Shown here: in pieces, positions 35,180-43,779 of the stretch
Numbering within the stretch: the first letter of the stretch is position 1
Layout: each line of letters opens with the position of its first letter
The notes under the pieces: generated by a model
Databases searched by the model: none
Told to the model about the DNA's origin: nothing
The model's input: only the letters and a program-made list of their open reading frames with translations
From: JBEICQ01 sp046297395
GTDB lineage: Bacteria > Bacteroidota > Bacteroidia > UBA4408
Length of the DNA stretch: 64,000 bases
Assembly (NCBI GenBank): GCA_046297395.1
Contig: JBKCNM010000073.1
Location: 27,965-91,964, forward strand
Direction of reading: 5' to 3'
Program-made: the position numbers and the translations under genes

Positions 35180-36625
35180 TCAAGGCTTACTTATTGATTT
35201 TTCTTTTCGCGCATGCATGGCAAGGATTCTGGAATTTTCTGATCTCGTGAGCGGATGCTTGCGTATGTCCCAGAATATTTTCGCACGGTTTTTATCCGGC
35301 TCCGGAGATACAATCGGTTGGGGATAATCCAATACTCCCGTAAAGAGTTTATCCATGGCTGTCATCTTCCAGGGTTCATGGATAAACTGAGGAGGAATGG
35401 ATGCCAACGACGGAATCCATTGTTTGATAAATGCTCCTTCCGAATCATGTGAGTAACTATTTTTTACCGGATTGTAAATTCTGATGAGATTGGTTCCGGT
35501 GGTTCCGGCCTGCATCTGAAACTGTGGATAATGAATGCCCGGTTCATAATCCAAAAAAAGTTTGGCCAGATGATAGACGCCTTCTCTCCAGTCCATGAGC
35601 AGGTGATGACATAAAAATGAAACCAGCATGGCGCGCATCCTGAAATTGATCCAACCTGTTTGGTGCAGGCAACGCATGCATGCATCCACCAGCGGGAATC
35701 CTGTGTTTCCTTGTTTCCATGCTTCAAGCAGTTCTTCGTTTTTGTTGAATGAAATCAATTGGTAGCCGCGATTGATGTGCTCGGTTTCATAGCGACATTC
35801 ATTTTCAAATTTTTGTATAAAATGACAGTGCCAGTGCAGCCTACTGATGAATTGTCGCAGAGGCGAAGATGCTCTTGTTTGCGCCAGCTTTTGGTTGGCT
35901 GCCTGAAACACCTCCCGCAGCGACAGGTTTCCCCATGTCAAGTAAGGAGAAAGTCTGCTGCAGCTCTGTCGGCTCTGCATGGGTTTTGAGATGCCTCTGC
36001 TGTAATTGATCCATCGTTGCTCCAGAAATCCTTGCAGGTATTTTTGGCCGGACAATCTGCCCGCCGGTTGAAACATGGGCGCATATTTTTTCCAGGCCAC
36101 CTGTGTTTTTTCATCGAGAACAAAGGGATGTGCAGGCATTACAGCCGGGGGTTTTGCATAGGTGTTTGCAATCAAAGGCGCATACATCATTTCTTTCCAT
36201 TGTTCATCCCAGCCTTCTCTGTTAATGTTTCCTCTGAGAATTCCATCTCGCTGAAATTCTTTCCAGATAATGTTGTGCTTACGAAAGTTCGAAAGCAAGC
36301 CCAGGTCCCTGTTAAATGTTCTTTGTGTACCGCTCTCCCTGTAACTGAAAACACAGTGTATATGGAATTGCTTGTGCAACCAGTCAAATATTTCATTGGC
36401 CTCACCATACATCACATGCACCTTTTGCAATTTTTCTGTTTGGTTCATTTCGCAAACCGAATGATACTGGAATTGCCAATGCCTTTCTGAGCTATCGGGA
36501 GCATTCATCTGCATGGGTTCTGCCAACCAAATAATCAGGTAAGGCAGTTCATGCTTCTCCGCTGCCTGGAGCGGTGCATGATCATGCCATCTGAGGTCGC
36601 GTTTGAGCCAAACCAGGTTAATCAT
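35180..36625 (-). CDS. Photolyase/cryptochrome family flavoprotein (two-domain)
   Basis: 481 residues. The N-terminal alpha/beta antenna domain (INLVWLKRDLRWHDHAPL at the start) is followed by a FAD-binding helical domain: GRLSGQKYLQGF, SRLSPYLTWGNLSLREVF, TGFPLVDACMRCL and INFRMRAMLVSF. Light-driven repair of pyrimidine dimers or blue-light sensing is the family role. By eye against E. coli photolyase, its WQW (Trp382-Trp384) reads FQM here and the flavin-facing Asn378 reads His, so this is not a canonical CPD photolyase. The inner Trp359 equivalent is kept (DWREG). ATG at 36625 is preferred over TTG at 36637. It is the last gene of a five-gene operon with two flavin reductases and two other photolyase relatives. 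Confidence 0.88.
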   Translation of the reverse strand: MINLVWLKRDLRWHDHAPLQAAEKHELPYLIIWLAEPMQMNAPDSSERHWQFQYHSVCEMNQTEKLQKVHVMYGEANEIFDWLHKQFHIHCVFSYRESGTQRTFNRDLGLLSNFRKHNIIWKEFQRDGILRGNINREGWDEQWKEMMYAPLIANTYAKPPAVMPAHPFVLDEKTQVAWKKYAPMFQPAGRLSGQKYLQGFLEQRWINYSRGISKPMQSRQSCSRLSPYLTWGNLSLREVFQAANQKLAQTRASSPLRQFISRLHWHCHFIQKFENECRYETEHINRGYQLISFNKNEELLEAWKQGNTGFPLVDACMRCLHQTGWINFRMRAMLVSFLCHHLLMDWREGVYHLAKLFLDYEPGIHYPQFQMQAGTTGTNLIRIYNPVKNSYSHDSEGAFIKQWIPSLASIPPQFIHEPWKMTAMDKLFTGVLDYPQPIVSPEPDKNRAKIFWDIRKHPLTRSENSRILAMHARKEKSISKP

Positions 36626-36681
36626 TTTTTCTACCAAACGCTTTCATTTTTTTGAAGTATGAACACCATTTTTTCTGTGCA

Positions 36682-37302
36682 TTATGCTTGCCGATTAGTT
36701 TTTGCATAAGGGAAACGCATGGGAGCACTTGCAGTATGATAGGCATCCAGTCCACTGCACAAAATCAATCCTGCTTTTTGCAGCGACACATAGCCATCAT
36801 TTTCTACAAGGCTCTCCGGCAGATTCAGGAATATAATCTTTCCAATCAGTAGAATCGTTTGGGTTTGTTTAATCAATACTTCCTCTTCAAATTTAAGACC
36901 AATCCTCACCTCAGATTCTCCCACAAAAGGTGCATGAATACCGTTTTCATACTGGGGCGTAAATCCGCAAGCATCAAACTCAGATTGATCGGCCGGATAC
37001 CTCGCAGAGGTCTGATGTGCCTGTGCCATATAGGCCGAACCAATGTAATTACAAGTGTAACTACCCGTTTCCCGAATATTTTTCAGTGTATGTCTGTCGT
37101 CTCCATCCGGTCTCGACATGAGTCCGTAATAACCGGGATCGGCACCCAGGTGAATCAATGAATTGAACACTGCGAGATTGGTTTTTCCCTGCCCACTCCT
37201 TGTTGCTACCAATACCACCTGACGGAATCCTGCCAATGAATTAATCATGCTTGCCCTGTATCTTTTTTCGAGAGTAGCAATTTGATGCTCTTGTATAACC
37301 AT
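36682..37302 (-). CDS. Flavin reductase-like FMN-binding protein
   Basis: 206-residue split-barrel flavoprotein of the flavin reductase-like family. Seen: NLAVFNSLIHLGADPGYYGL, SRPDGDDRHTLKNIRETG, and HQTSARYPADQSEFDACGF, a combination typical of FMN-binding reductases and pyridoxamine oxidase-like folds. It starts 1 base after the stop of the antenna-less photolyase and precedes the two-domain photolyase by 56 bases. In this setting it could keep flavin reduced for the photolyases, whose active form needs FADH-; that is inference from context. The family also includes the reductase parts of two-component monooxygenases, but no oxygenase is nearby. Confidence 0.85.
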   Translation of the reverse strand: MVIQEHQIATLEKRYRASMINSLAGFRQVVLVATRSGQGKTNLAVFNSLIHLGADPGYYGLMSRPDGDDRHTLKNIRETGSYTCNYIGSAYMAQAHQTSARYPADQSEFDACGFTPQYENGIHAPFVGESEVRIGLKFEEEVLIKQTQTILLIGKIIFLNLPESLVENDGYVSLQKAGLILCSGLDAYHTASAPMRFPYAKTNRQA

Positions 37303-37303
37303 G

Positions 37304-38416
37304 TTATGAAAAGTGTTTTTTAATATGTGGTTCTATTTTTTTCCAATAGCCAAAAAAGGAAGGATAGTATCCGTCTATTTCCTCACACATCCATTCTCGT
37401 TCATCGCATATACCTGTAAAATGTTTGCAGAGCGGATGTTCTTTAAAAAAGATATTGCCCTTGCATACACTTTTTAGGGATTCAAAACTTCCAACAAAAA
37501 TTTTTATATCCGGGATGGTATGGCGAAGTGAAAGAATAAAATCAATCACTTTTTGAGATAGAGGATATCTATCGAGCACCTTCGGTTCAAGAATCAAGAC
37601 CCTGTTCGCCGGTTGGTTGTTGCGCCAGTTTGAATCGAGGTTATAGGGCGTATAAACAACTGTGTCGAGCAAGGGATTTAATGACGGAGCTTGCACATCA
37701 GGCAAGGGAGTTTGTGATGTAAATGGCAAACAGATAGGTTTGCTTCCTGCGGGTTTAGCTTCCGGTAAGTAATCATCGGAAACATCAAAAAAAGTTGCTG
37801 ATTGTGTACTACCTGTATAACGATTGATATTTTCCTGGTTGGCGAAATATTTTTTTTTGCTGTTGGCTCCTGCCACCCATTGCCAGCTGCAGGCATTACT
37901 TGCCCAGTCTCCGTCAATTAAATGATGGTACATCCATTGTGCAGGTGCATGCCAATGGCATCCAAGATGGTTACAGGCATAGGCCGCCACATACATCCTG
38001 AGGTGATTGTGCATGTAGCCGGTTTCGTACAGTTCTTTGATGCCATTGTCCAATGCATGGATGCCTGTGTTTGCAGCAAGCAGACTTTCCGGCACTCCTT
38101 GCGAGATAACATCAGGCTGTTTCTGAAGAATGTCCTCATCAATATTTTTATGCTGCCATACGCGCTGGAAATAATCTCTCCATGCAAGTTCTTTCAGCAG
38201 GTTCTCCGTTTCTTCAAAGCGGTATTTTTTTTCGCTCAGATGAATCATGATTTGCTTGGTGCTGATAAGCCCTCTTGATACATATGGAGAGAGCCGGGTA
38301 ACTGCACCGTTCAGGTAATTACGGCTGGCTGCATAGGCTCGCGGATCGATGCTTGCTATGCGCTGATGAAGGGAGGCAGTATCAGTTGGAAAGGAATTGT
38401 TTACTACAGGGCTCAT
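37304..38416 (-). CDS. Photolyase-like FAD-binding protein lacking the N-terminal antenna domain
   Basis: 370 residues. The FAD-binding helical domain begins almost at the N-terminus (YLNGAVTRLSPYVSRGLIS, residues ~34-53) and continues with LLKELAWRDYFQRVW, GIHALDNGIKELYETGYMHN, LRMYVAAY and HHLIDGDWASNACSWQWVAG. By eye, E. coli photolyase Asn378, Trp382 and Trp359 equivalents are all kept, so flavin photoreduction looks possible. The usual ~130-residue alpha/beta domain in front is missing. Instead ~120 residues follow the FAD domain, beginning RVLILEPKVLDRYPLSQKVI with an alpha/beta look (strand, helix, then IKIFVGSFESL). A permuted domain order is possible. It sits between the two flavin reductases, 1 base and 30 bases away. 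Confidence 0.82.
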   Translation of the reverse strand: MSPVVNNSFPTDTASLHQRIASIDPRAYAASRNYLNGAVTRLSPYVSRGLISTKQIMIHLSEKKYRFEETENLLKELAWRDYFQRVWQHKNIDEDILQKQPDVISQGVPESLLAANTGIHALDNGIKELYETGYMHNHLRMYVAAYACNHLGCHWHAPAQWMYHHLIDGDWASNACSWQWVAGANSKKKYFANQENINRYTGSTQSATFFDVSDDYLPEAKPAGSKPICLPFTSQTPLPDVQAPSLNPLLDTVVYTPYNLDSNWRNNQPANRVLILEPKVLDRYPLSQKVIDFILSLRHTIPDIKIFVGSFESLKSVCKGNIFFKEHPLCKHFTGICDEREWMCEEIDGYYPSFFGYWKKIEPHIKKHFS

Positions 38417-38446
38417 GCAATTGCCATAGAGGATGGAAGGGGAATG

Positions 38447-38920
38447 TTAGATGCGGATGATTTTTTGTTCACCCAGAATCCTTGTACTCAAATATTCTTC
38501 TTTCAAGGTTTTTGTTTTGATGGAGTCAAACAAAAAAAGGTCGTGGTCATTTCCAGGAATCATGTTTTTTTTGGCGAGCAATACATATCCCGAGGCATTT
38601 TCGAGAACAGGAAATCCCTGCCATGTAACCAGCAGTTTTCTGAGTGAAGCATGGGCGCATTTGGGTTTTGATTTTCCACTGCTTTTGCCGAGAAGTTTTA
38701 CGAGTTTTGCTTGTGTGGGATGCAGCAATTGCAACACAGCTTCCTCACTTTCTTTCATGTTTCTGTAGGATTGGGAGGGATGGTATAGAGCTACTGCAAA
38801 CTGTTTTGGATGCATGCTTACCGACATCACATAAGTACAGATATTCATGTTAAATGAATCACCTTGTTTTGTTACGAGGCTGTAAACAGGAAAATTGGGA
38901 ATGTTCCAGAATCTTCTCAT
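38447..38920 (-). CDS. Short flavin reductase-like protein
   Basis: 157 residues with a split-barrel flavin-binding look: NICTYVMSVSMHPKQFAVAL near the N-terminus, then a helix (SEEAVLQLLHPTQAKLVKLL), GFPVLENASGYVLLAKKN and a C-terminal strand pair. It is shorter and more diverged than the flavin reductase two genes downstream, so the family call is less certain. Its ATG overlaps the stop of the upstream photolyase-related gene (ATGA), which implies coupled translation and perhaps fixed stoichiometry. A role in supplying or holding reduced flavin for the adjacent photolyases is inferred from context only. Confidence 0.72.
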   Translation of the reverse strand: MRRFWNIPNFPVYSLVTKQGDSFNMNICTYVMSVSMHPKQFAVALYHPSQSYRNMKESEEAVLQLLHPTQAKLVKLLGKSSGKSKPKCAHASLRKLLVTWQGFPVLENASGYVLLAKKNMIPGNDHDLFLFDSIKTKTLKEEYLSTRILGEQKIIRI

Positions 38921-40419
38921 ACAAGTTTATCCAGAAATTCTTTGGCAGTGTGGAGCAAGAGTTGCTTTTTGCTTTCTTCAAACTTATCAAACATGGCCGG
39001 CATGATGGCAAGTCGCGGGTTTCCCTGAAAAAAATGTCTGTGCACATGTACAAACCTCCAGTAGAGCGCATCCCATATACCTGCCCATGCTTGGTTTTTT
39101 GGGTAATCACTCATGTTCAATATATACCTGCTGCCACTGATGTAGGGTTTGGTACACATGAGCCCACCATCTGAAAACTGTGCCATGCCATATACATTCG
39201 GAACCATCACCCAGTCGTATGCATCAATATATAGTTCCATAAACCACCGGTACACTTCATCGGGGTGAATCTCGCAGAGCATCATAAAATTACTGATGAT
39301 CATCAGTCTCTCGATGTGGTGATTGTAGGCATGGTTGAGCACTTTTTTGATGCAGTCGTCCAAGGGTTCAATACCGGTAGAGGCTGTGTAAAAAGAAGCC
39401 GGCATCTTTCTCGAAAATTGCCAGGCGTTGGTGGTTCGCTGTTTTGTTCCTGCCACCAGGTAAACCGCACGGATATATTCTCTCCATCCAATGATTTGTC
39501 TTACAAATCCTTCCAAACTATTGAGTGGAATCTCTTGCTTTTCATTCGCCTTAAGCACCTTATCAAGTACTTCGCGGGGAGTAAGTAAACCGGCATTTAT
39601 CAGAGGGCTCAAAAGGGAATGATGAAGCAACCATTCGTTTTTAACAATGGCATCTTCGTAGATGCCAAATTCCTTGAACCGGTATTTGATAAAATCCTCC
39701 AACCAATGTTCTGCATCCTTGTGTGTAAGCGGATAATAATGCACAAATTGCTCATCCCCCGGATTTTTTGGAAACTCTTTTTTAATGCTTTTGATGGCAT
39801 GTTCTAGGTATGTACTTTGGTTTTGGAAGATGGGTTTGGGAGGACTTTTTTTGGATGGATACTTTTCACGGTTGGCTTCATCATAGCTCCATTTTCCACC
39901 TATTGGCTTGCTGTTGGAATCAAGCAATATGCGATGCTTTTTTCTTTGGTTGATATAAAAACTTGTTTGGTGATACCTCACCTGTCCCTTCAGCTCGTTT
40001 GAAGCTTCTTCTGCAGAGAGCAGGAAAGCCGGCGAACAATACACCTCAATTGACAAGCCATGTTTTTTTACTGCATTTTCCAATCTTCTTTGCAGGAGAT
40101 AATCACAAGTATCATAACATCCGATATGCTGCACTCCTTGTTTTTTAATGGCCTCAATCAATATTCTGATGTCGGATTCAGGCTTGCTGCAATCAATCAT
40201 GTCAACAGGAATATTTTTACTCGCCAGATAGTCTCTGTAATGCAATATGCTTGCCCTATGGAAAATTAACTTGTTTATATGGAAGGGAAACTGTTTAAAA
40301 AACAAATGCTCTTCAACTAGCAATACTTTGGTATAAGTACTTAAGGGTTCAATCCCTGCAAATAACTGATGCGGAAAAACAAGAAAGGCTGAGCCTGGGG
40401 CTGTGCCGGATAACTTCAC
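38917..40419 (-). CDS. Photolyase-related protein of the FeS-BCP/PhrB type, lacking Fe-S ligands
   Basis: 500 residues of the deoxyribodipyrimidine photolyase-related family, whose studied members (Agrobacterium PhrB) repair (6-4) photoproducts. Seen: FLVFPHQLF and VLLVEEHLFFKQF at the N-terminus, then EGFVRQIIGWREYIRAVYL, HAYNHHIERLMIISNFMML, IDAYDWVMVPNVYGMAQFSD and GSRYILNMSDY. FeS-BCP enzymes carry four cluster cysteines. Only the first position (DDC in PLDDCIKKV) seems kept; the CxxC after MSDY and the later CP are replaced by a shorter PKNQAWAGIWDALYW loop. A [4Fe-4S] cluster is therefore unlikely. The start is GTG at 40419, directly after an in-frame stop. It is first in the five-gene photolyase operon. 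Confidence 0.85.
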   Translation of the reverse strand: MKLSGTAPGSAFLVFPHQLFAGIEPLSTYTKVLLVEEHLFFKQFPFHINKLIFHRASILHYRDYLASKNIPVDMIDCSKPESDIRILIEAIKKQGVQHIGCYDTCDYLLQRRLENAVKKHGLSIEVYCSPAFLLSAEEASNELKGQVRYHQTSFYINQRKKHRILLDSNSKPIGGKWSYDEANREKYPSKKSPPKPIFQNQSTYLEHAIKSIKKEFPKNPGDEQFVHYYPLTHKDAEHWLEDFIKYRFKEFGIYEDAIVKNEWLLHHSLLSPLINAGLLTPREVLDKVLKANEKQEIPLNSLEGFVRQIIGWREYIRAVYLVAGTKQRTTNAWQFSRKMPASFYTASTGIEPLDDCIKKVLNHAYNHHIERLMIISNFMMLCEIHPDEVYRWFMELYIDAYDWVMVPNVYGMAQFSDGGLMCTKPYISGSRYILNMSDYPKNQAWAGIWDALYWRFVHVHRHFFQGNPRLAIMPAMFDKFEESKKQLLLHTAKEFLDKLV

Positions 40420-40511
40420 CTATATCAAACACCCCTGATGCAGAAAGGTTCTTTGGATAGTTAACAGATTGAATTTTGAGAGCAATGGATGGGTCTGCAT
40501 TCCTTTTTCTT

Positions 40512-41426
40512 TCAGGCATCTACCTTGTGTTGTAAAAAAGCACCAATTCCCAGGAGCGCCGGTATTCCTAAATTAAAAATCCACAAGGCCAAAGAGGCCG
40601 ACAAAATCAGTGTAGGAGGCAAGAGATAATTGCTGAATACCAGCATGGCTACTGCACCCCTTACGCCAATTTCCGATAAGGCAAATGAGGGGATCAAACT
40701 AACCAGAAAGAAGTTGAGGGCAATCAGAGGAAGGGCTTCCCCAAAGGAAATCTCCATTCCAAAAAATTTGAGCAGAAGAAAGTACTGAAGTACAAAGATG
40801 GAATACCTGCAAAAGGAAAGGAATGTATAATAAATCCAATCCAAGCGGGAGAATCTATACAGTACTTCCCGCACATGAGCAGCCACCGGTTGCAGGTAAA
40901 CCAGCAGGGAGTCTCTGAACAACAAAATCAGCATCAACAAAATCAACAAACCGGAGATCATCCATATCCAGGGTGCCGGGAGATGGTGGTTCTTGAAAAA
41001 TAGTACCGCAGGAATCAATCCCCCAAAAAAAGTGATGCTCTGTTGTGTAAAGCTCAGGGCCATGTGTAGTGTAATTGCATCCAATCGTTTTCCTTTCGGT
41101 ACAAAGGCCAGTCTGCCTATGAATTCTCCTGTACGGTTTGGACTGAAAAGTCCCCAGCTTACGCCGCTTAATACAGCCATAAAGGATTCTTTCCAGGTGA
41201 TTTGCTCAACCTTGTGCATGCATCTTTTCCACTTGAGTGATTCGAGCCACCAGTTGGGAATAACCAGCAAGAGACATACCAACGGAAAAAGCAAGGATTT
41301 TTGTGTAGCCTGGAGCAGGATATCTTCCTGAAAGCGGTTACGATGTGGATAGATTTTGTCAAAGAGATACCACAGGGTAATTCCCAGAAACAAAAATTTT
41401 ATTGCTTTCAGCGTCTTGTTTTTCAC
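40512..41426 (-). CDS. Flippase-like integral membrane protein (UPF0104/LPG synthase TM-region family)
   Basis: About 304 residues with some eight TM helices. Family features are LKWKRCMH after the second helix, SGVSWGLFSPNRTGEFIGRL (the conserved G...P.R.GE motif), and ALSEIGVRGAVAMLVFSNY near the C-terminus. Relatives are lipid-flippase domains of lysyl-phosphatidylglycerol synthases and glycosyltransferase-associated membrane proteins; the substrate here is unknown. I use GTG at 41426. The ATG at 41462 would place the first 12 codons inside the terminator hairpin of the preceding gene (41434-41459). It lies between the photolyase operon and the second T9SS protein, with no obvious functional link. 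Confidence 0.82.
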   Translation of the reverse strand: MKNKTLKAIKFLFLGITLWYLFDKIYPHRNRFQEDILLQATQKSLLFPLVCLLLVIPNWWLESLKWKRCMHKVEQITWKESFMAVLSGVSWGLFSPNRTGEFIGRLAFVPKGKRLDAITLHMALSFTQQSITFFGGLIPAVLFFKNHHLPAPWIWMISGLLILLMLILLFRDSLLVYLQPVAAHVREVLYRFSRLDWIYYTFLSFCRYSIFVLQYFLLLKFFGMEISFGEALPLIALNFFLVSLIPSFALSEIGVRGAVAMLVFSNYLLPPTLILSASLALWIFNLGIPALLGIGAFLQHKVDA

Positions 41427-41433
41427 AGAAAAA

Positions 41434-41459
41434 AAAAGGCTGCATAAGAGCAGCCTTTT
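41434..41459 (-). terminator. Intrinsic terminator of the second T9SS protein gene
   Basis: A 10-bp perfect stem (AAAAGGCTGC/GCAGCCTTTT) with a 6-base loop is followed on the minus strand by an uninterrupted run of T. It lies 20 bases after the T9SS gene stop. It separates that gene from the flippase-like gene and argues against the flippase start at 41462. Confidence 0.9.
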
Positions 41460-41479
41460 CATGTGTTATCAGTTGAAAC

Positions 41480-43756
41480 TTATAGTTTGATCAATTTTCT
41501 TGATGCTGTTCCGGCGTCGCCGGTAATCTGCATAAAGTATGCACCTCTTGGCAATGAACTTACATCAAGCGTAATAATATTTTTGCCTTTGGAAGGAATA
41601 CGGGTTGGTTCCAGTACATCCTGTCCATTCAGGTTAAGCAAGCGTACATTCAGGTTCTCATTGTTCTCAGCATTGAATTCAACAGTTACCGTGTTGGATG
41701 TTGGATTCGGATACAATTTGGTGCTGTAGGCATCCGCAGTCAGAGAGGAAATTCCTGATAAAAGCACAGCAATTGTTCTTGATAAGGTACATCCGTTGGC
41801 GTCGGAAATCACCACATTATATGTGCCATTTGCAAGGCTACTGATTGTGCTTGGGTTGCTGGTGCTTGATTCTCCGTTGCTCCACAAGAATGAATAAGGG
41901 GGTGTACCACCGCTGGCTGAGATGGTTGCTGTACCATCGGGAGGATTTAAGCTAAACTGAGGAGTTGAGCTTATGCTTCCTGTTATGGCGAGGGGTTGGG
42001 TAATGGTTACCTCTATGGTGTCTTTGCATTGGTTGCTGTCGCTGATGATACAGGTGTAAGGACCTGCAGCGCGACCAGTGATGGTGTCATTGGTTTGTGA
42101 GGGCAACTGGCTTCCTACGCCCGGTCCAACATACCATTGGTAGCTGGGAGTGGCAGTGCCGTTATAGGTAACAGAAGCCGATCCATTGCTTTGGCCATTA
42201 CAAGGAACATTTGAAACTGCAGAGGTAATGGAAGGAACTCCACCGGGTATGATGCCGATGGTTCTGGTTGAAGAACATCCGAAAGTGTTGGTTACTGTTA
42301 CTGTATACACACCGGGGCCGGCAGTAATGGATGATGTAGTATCTCCATTGCTCCAGAGGTAAGAGAAAGGAGCACCTCCTGTGGCATTCACAGTGGCTTG
42401 TCCGTCGGTAGAATTACACTGGGTAGTAGGAACACTTGTGCTCGTGAGTGTGGCAGGAGTTCCGGAATTAGATACAACAACATTTTGAAGATTGGTCTGG
42501 CAGTTTTGTCCATCAGAAACAGTAACGGTGTATGTGCCCGGACCTACATTATTGAATGTACCGGTATTGTTTATGTTGCCATTAAATAAATAAGTATAGT
42601 TACCGGTAGATCCTCCGGTGGCAACTACTGTAAAGGATCCATTGGGTTGGCTGCAGTTGCTGTTGATTACTGTATCAACTGAGGCGGTGATGGGGGAAGC
42701 ACAGGTACCAGACTTGCGAATTTTGTAGTATACAAGGTGATGTTCGAAGGAGAAGGGTGCAGTGTAGGCAACACTGGGAATATAAAATCCATTCCAGTTG
42801 GGATCCAGGTTGTAGCGTACATCAGTAATGGCTATCTGAGAGCTGTTGTAATCGTTTGGTGTATAGGTTGGAAAACCGCCATCTGTTTCTTCGAAGGAGA
42901 TAAAATTGAGGATGTTCTTCCGGTTGAGGGTGTCTACATTGCTAAGCCATGTATATCCGGGTTTAAACTTCACAGATGTCATCACATACCTGGAGCCGGC
43001 ATTCATATTGTTGAGGCCGATACAGGGGAATTGAACATAGTTAAATCCACCGGCCAAGGTGTCTGCAATCACAGCATCAGTAAGGGCAACTTTGTAGATT
43101 TTTCTTGCTTGATTGGCGGGAGGAAAGGTTTGATTCAAACCATTTCTCTGGTAACTATAGGTCAAGGCTTTGAAGCGAACGGTATCAAAATTGAAGTTGT
43201 TCATCATCCCTGTAAAGAAATAGGTGGGCAACTGTGTAGTTGTTGGATTGATGACCACTTCAAAAATAAGGGTGTCTGTTACTCCCGGAATGTTTTTCTC
43301 ATACAGGAAAAGGTATCTGATGGAATCCAATTTGTATGCCTGTGATGCAGAGTATTGCATGTTTGAGTCAGGAGAATAGTAGGTAGGATCGTAAAATTTG
43401 GAACTCGACAAGTCGAATACCACTCCCTGGCTATGAACAAATGGACTTCCGTATTCGGGAGCTGTAGCAGGTCCGAATTCCGCAATGATGTTGGAATCAG
43501 GGAAAAGATAGTTGGTGCTGAGTACAGAAGTGCCGCCTCTGTGTAAATCCATGGTCTCACCATAGTTGTACCACCTGCTGTTGGTATCAAGCGAAGCAGC
43601 AGCCTGACTTGTAAAATTTGGGTTGTGTAGTATTCCTGAGCGGTATACCTTTTTGCCCGAAGGTACGATGCGGGCACCTTGTGTGGGTAACTCAGCCGAT
43701 GCAGTCAGAAAAGCAATTCCCAATGCAAGCGTGGAGAGCGTAAAGAGTTTTTTCAT
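41480..43756 (-). CDS. Secreted protein with SprB-like repeats and T9SS type A sorting domain
   Basis: 758 residues, cell surface or secreted. It has a signal peptide (MKKLFTLSTLALGIAFLTASA). An N-terminal ~350-residue domain is paralogous to the protein at 2800-4173 (RWYNYGETM, NYLFPDSNI, FDLSSSKFYDP, SVKFKPGYT, PFSFEHHLVYYKI). Residues ~360-660 hold about four SprB-like repeats, each with a pattern such as CNSTDGQATVNATGG, SYLWSNGDTTSS and GVYTVTVTNTFGC. The C-terminal sorting domain (LYPNPTSNTVTVEF to RKLIKL) is type A. SprB-type repeats occur in adhesins and gliding proteins, so adhesion is possible; no catalytic motif is visible. It has its own promoter and terminator. Confidence 0.9.
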   Translation of the reverse strand: MKKLFTLSTLALGIAFLTASAELPTQGARIVPSGKKVYRSGILHNPNFTSQAAASLDTNSRWYNYGETMDLHRGGTSVLSTNYLFPDSNIIAEFGPATAPEYGSPFVHSQGVVFDLSSSKFYDPTYYSPDSNMQYSASQAYKLDSIRYLFLYEKNIPGVTDTLIFEVVINPTTTQLPTYFFTGMMNNFNFDTVRFKALTYSYQRNGLNQTFPPANQARKIYKVALTDAVIADTLAGGFNYVQFPCIGLNNMNAGSRYVMTSVKFKPGYTWLSNVDTLNRKNILNFISFEETDGGFPTYTPNDYNSSQIAITDVRYNLDPNWNGFYIPSVAYTAPFSFEHHLVYYKIRKSGTCASPITASVDTVINSNCSQPNGSFTVVATGGSTGNYTYLFNGNINNTGTFNNVGPGTYTVTVSDGQNCQTNLQNVVVSNSGTPATLTSTSVPTTQCNSTDGQATVNATGGAPFSYLWSNGDTTSSITAGPGVYTVTVTNTFGCSSTRTIGIIPGGVPSITSAVSNVPCNGQSNGSASVTYNGTATPSYQWYVGPGVGSQLPSQTNDTITGRAAGPYTCIISDSNQCKDTIEVTITQPLAITGSISSTPQFSLNPPDGTATISASGGTPPYSFLWSNGESSTSNPSTISSLANGTYNVVISDANGCTLSRTIAVLLSGISSLTADAYSTKLYPNPTSNTVTVEFNAENNENLNVRLLNLNGQDVLEPTRIPSKGKNIITLDVSSLPRGAYFMQITGDAGTASRKLIKL

Positions 43757-43779
43757 TTTTGCTTGAATTTTAAGGCCTA

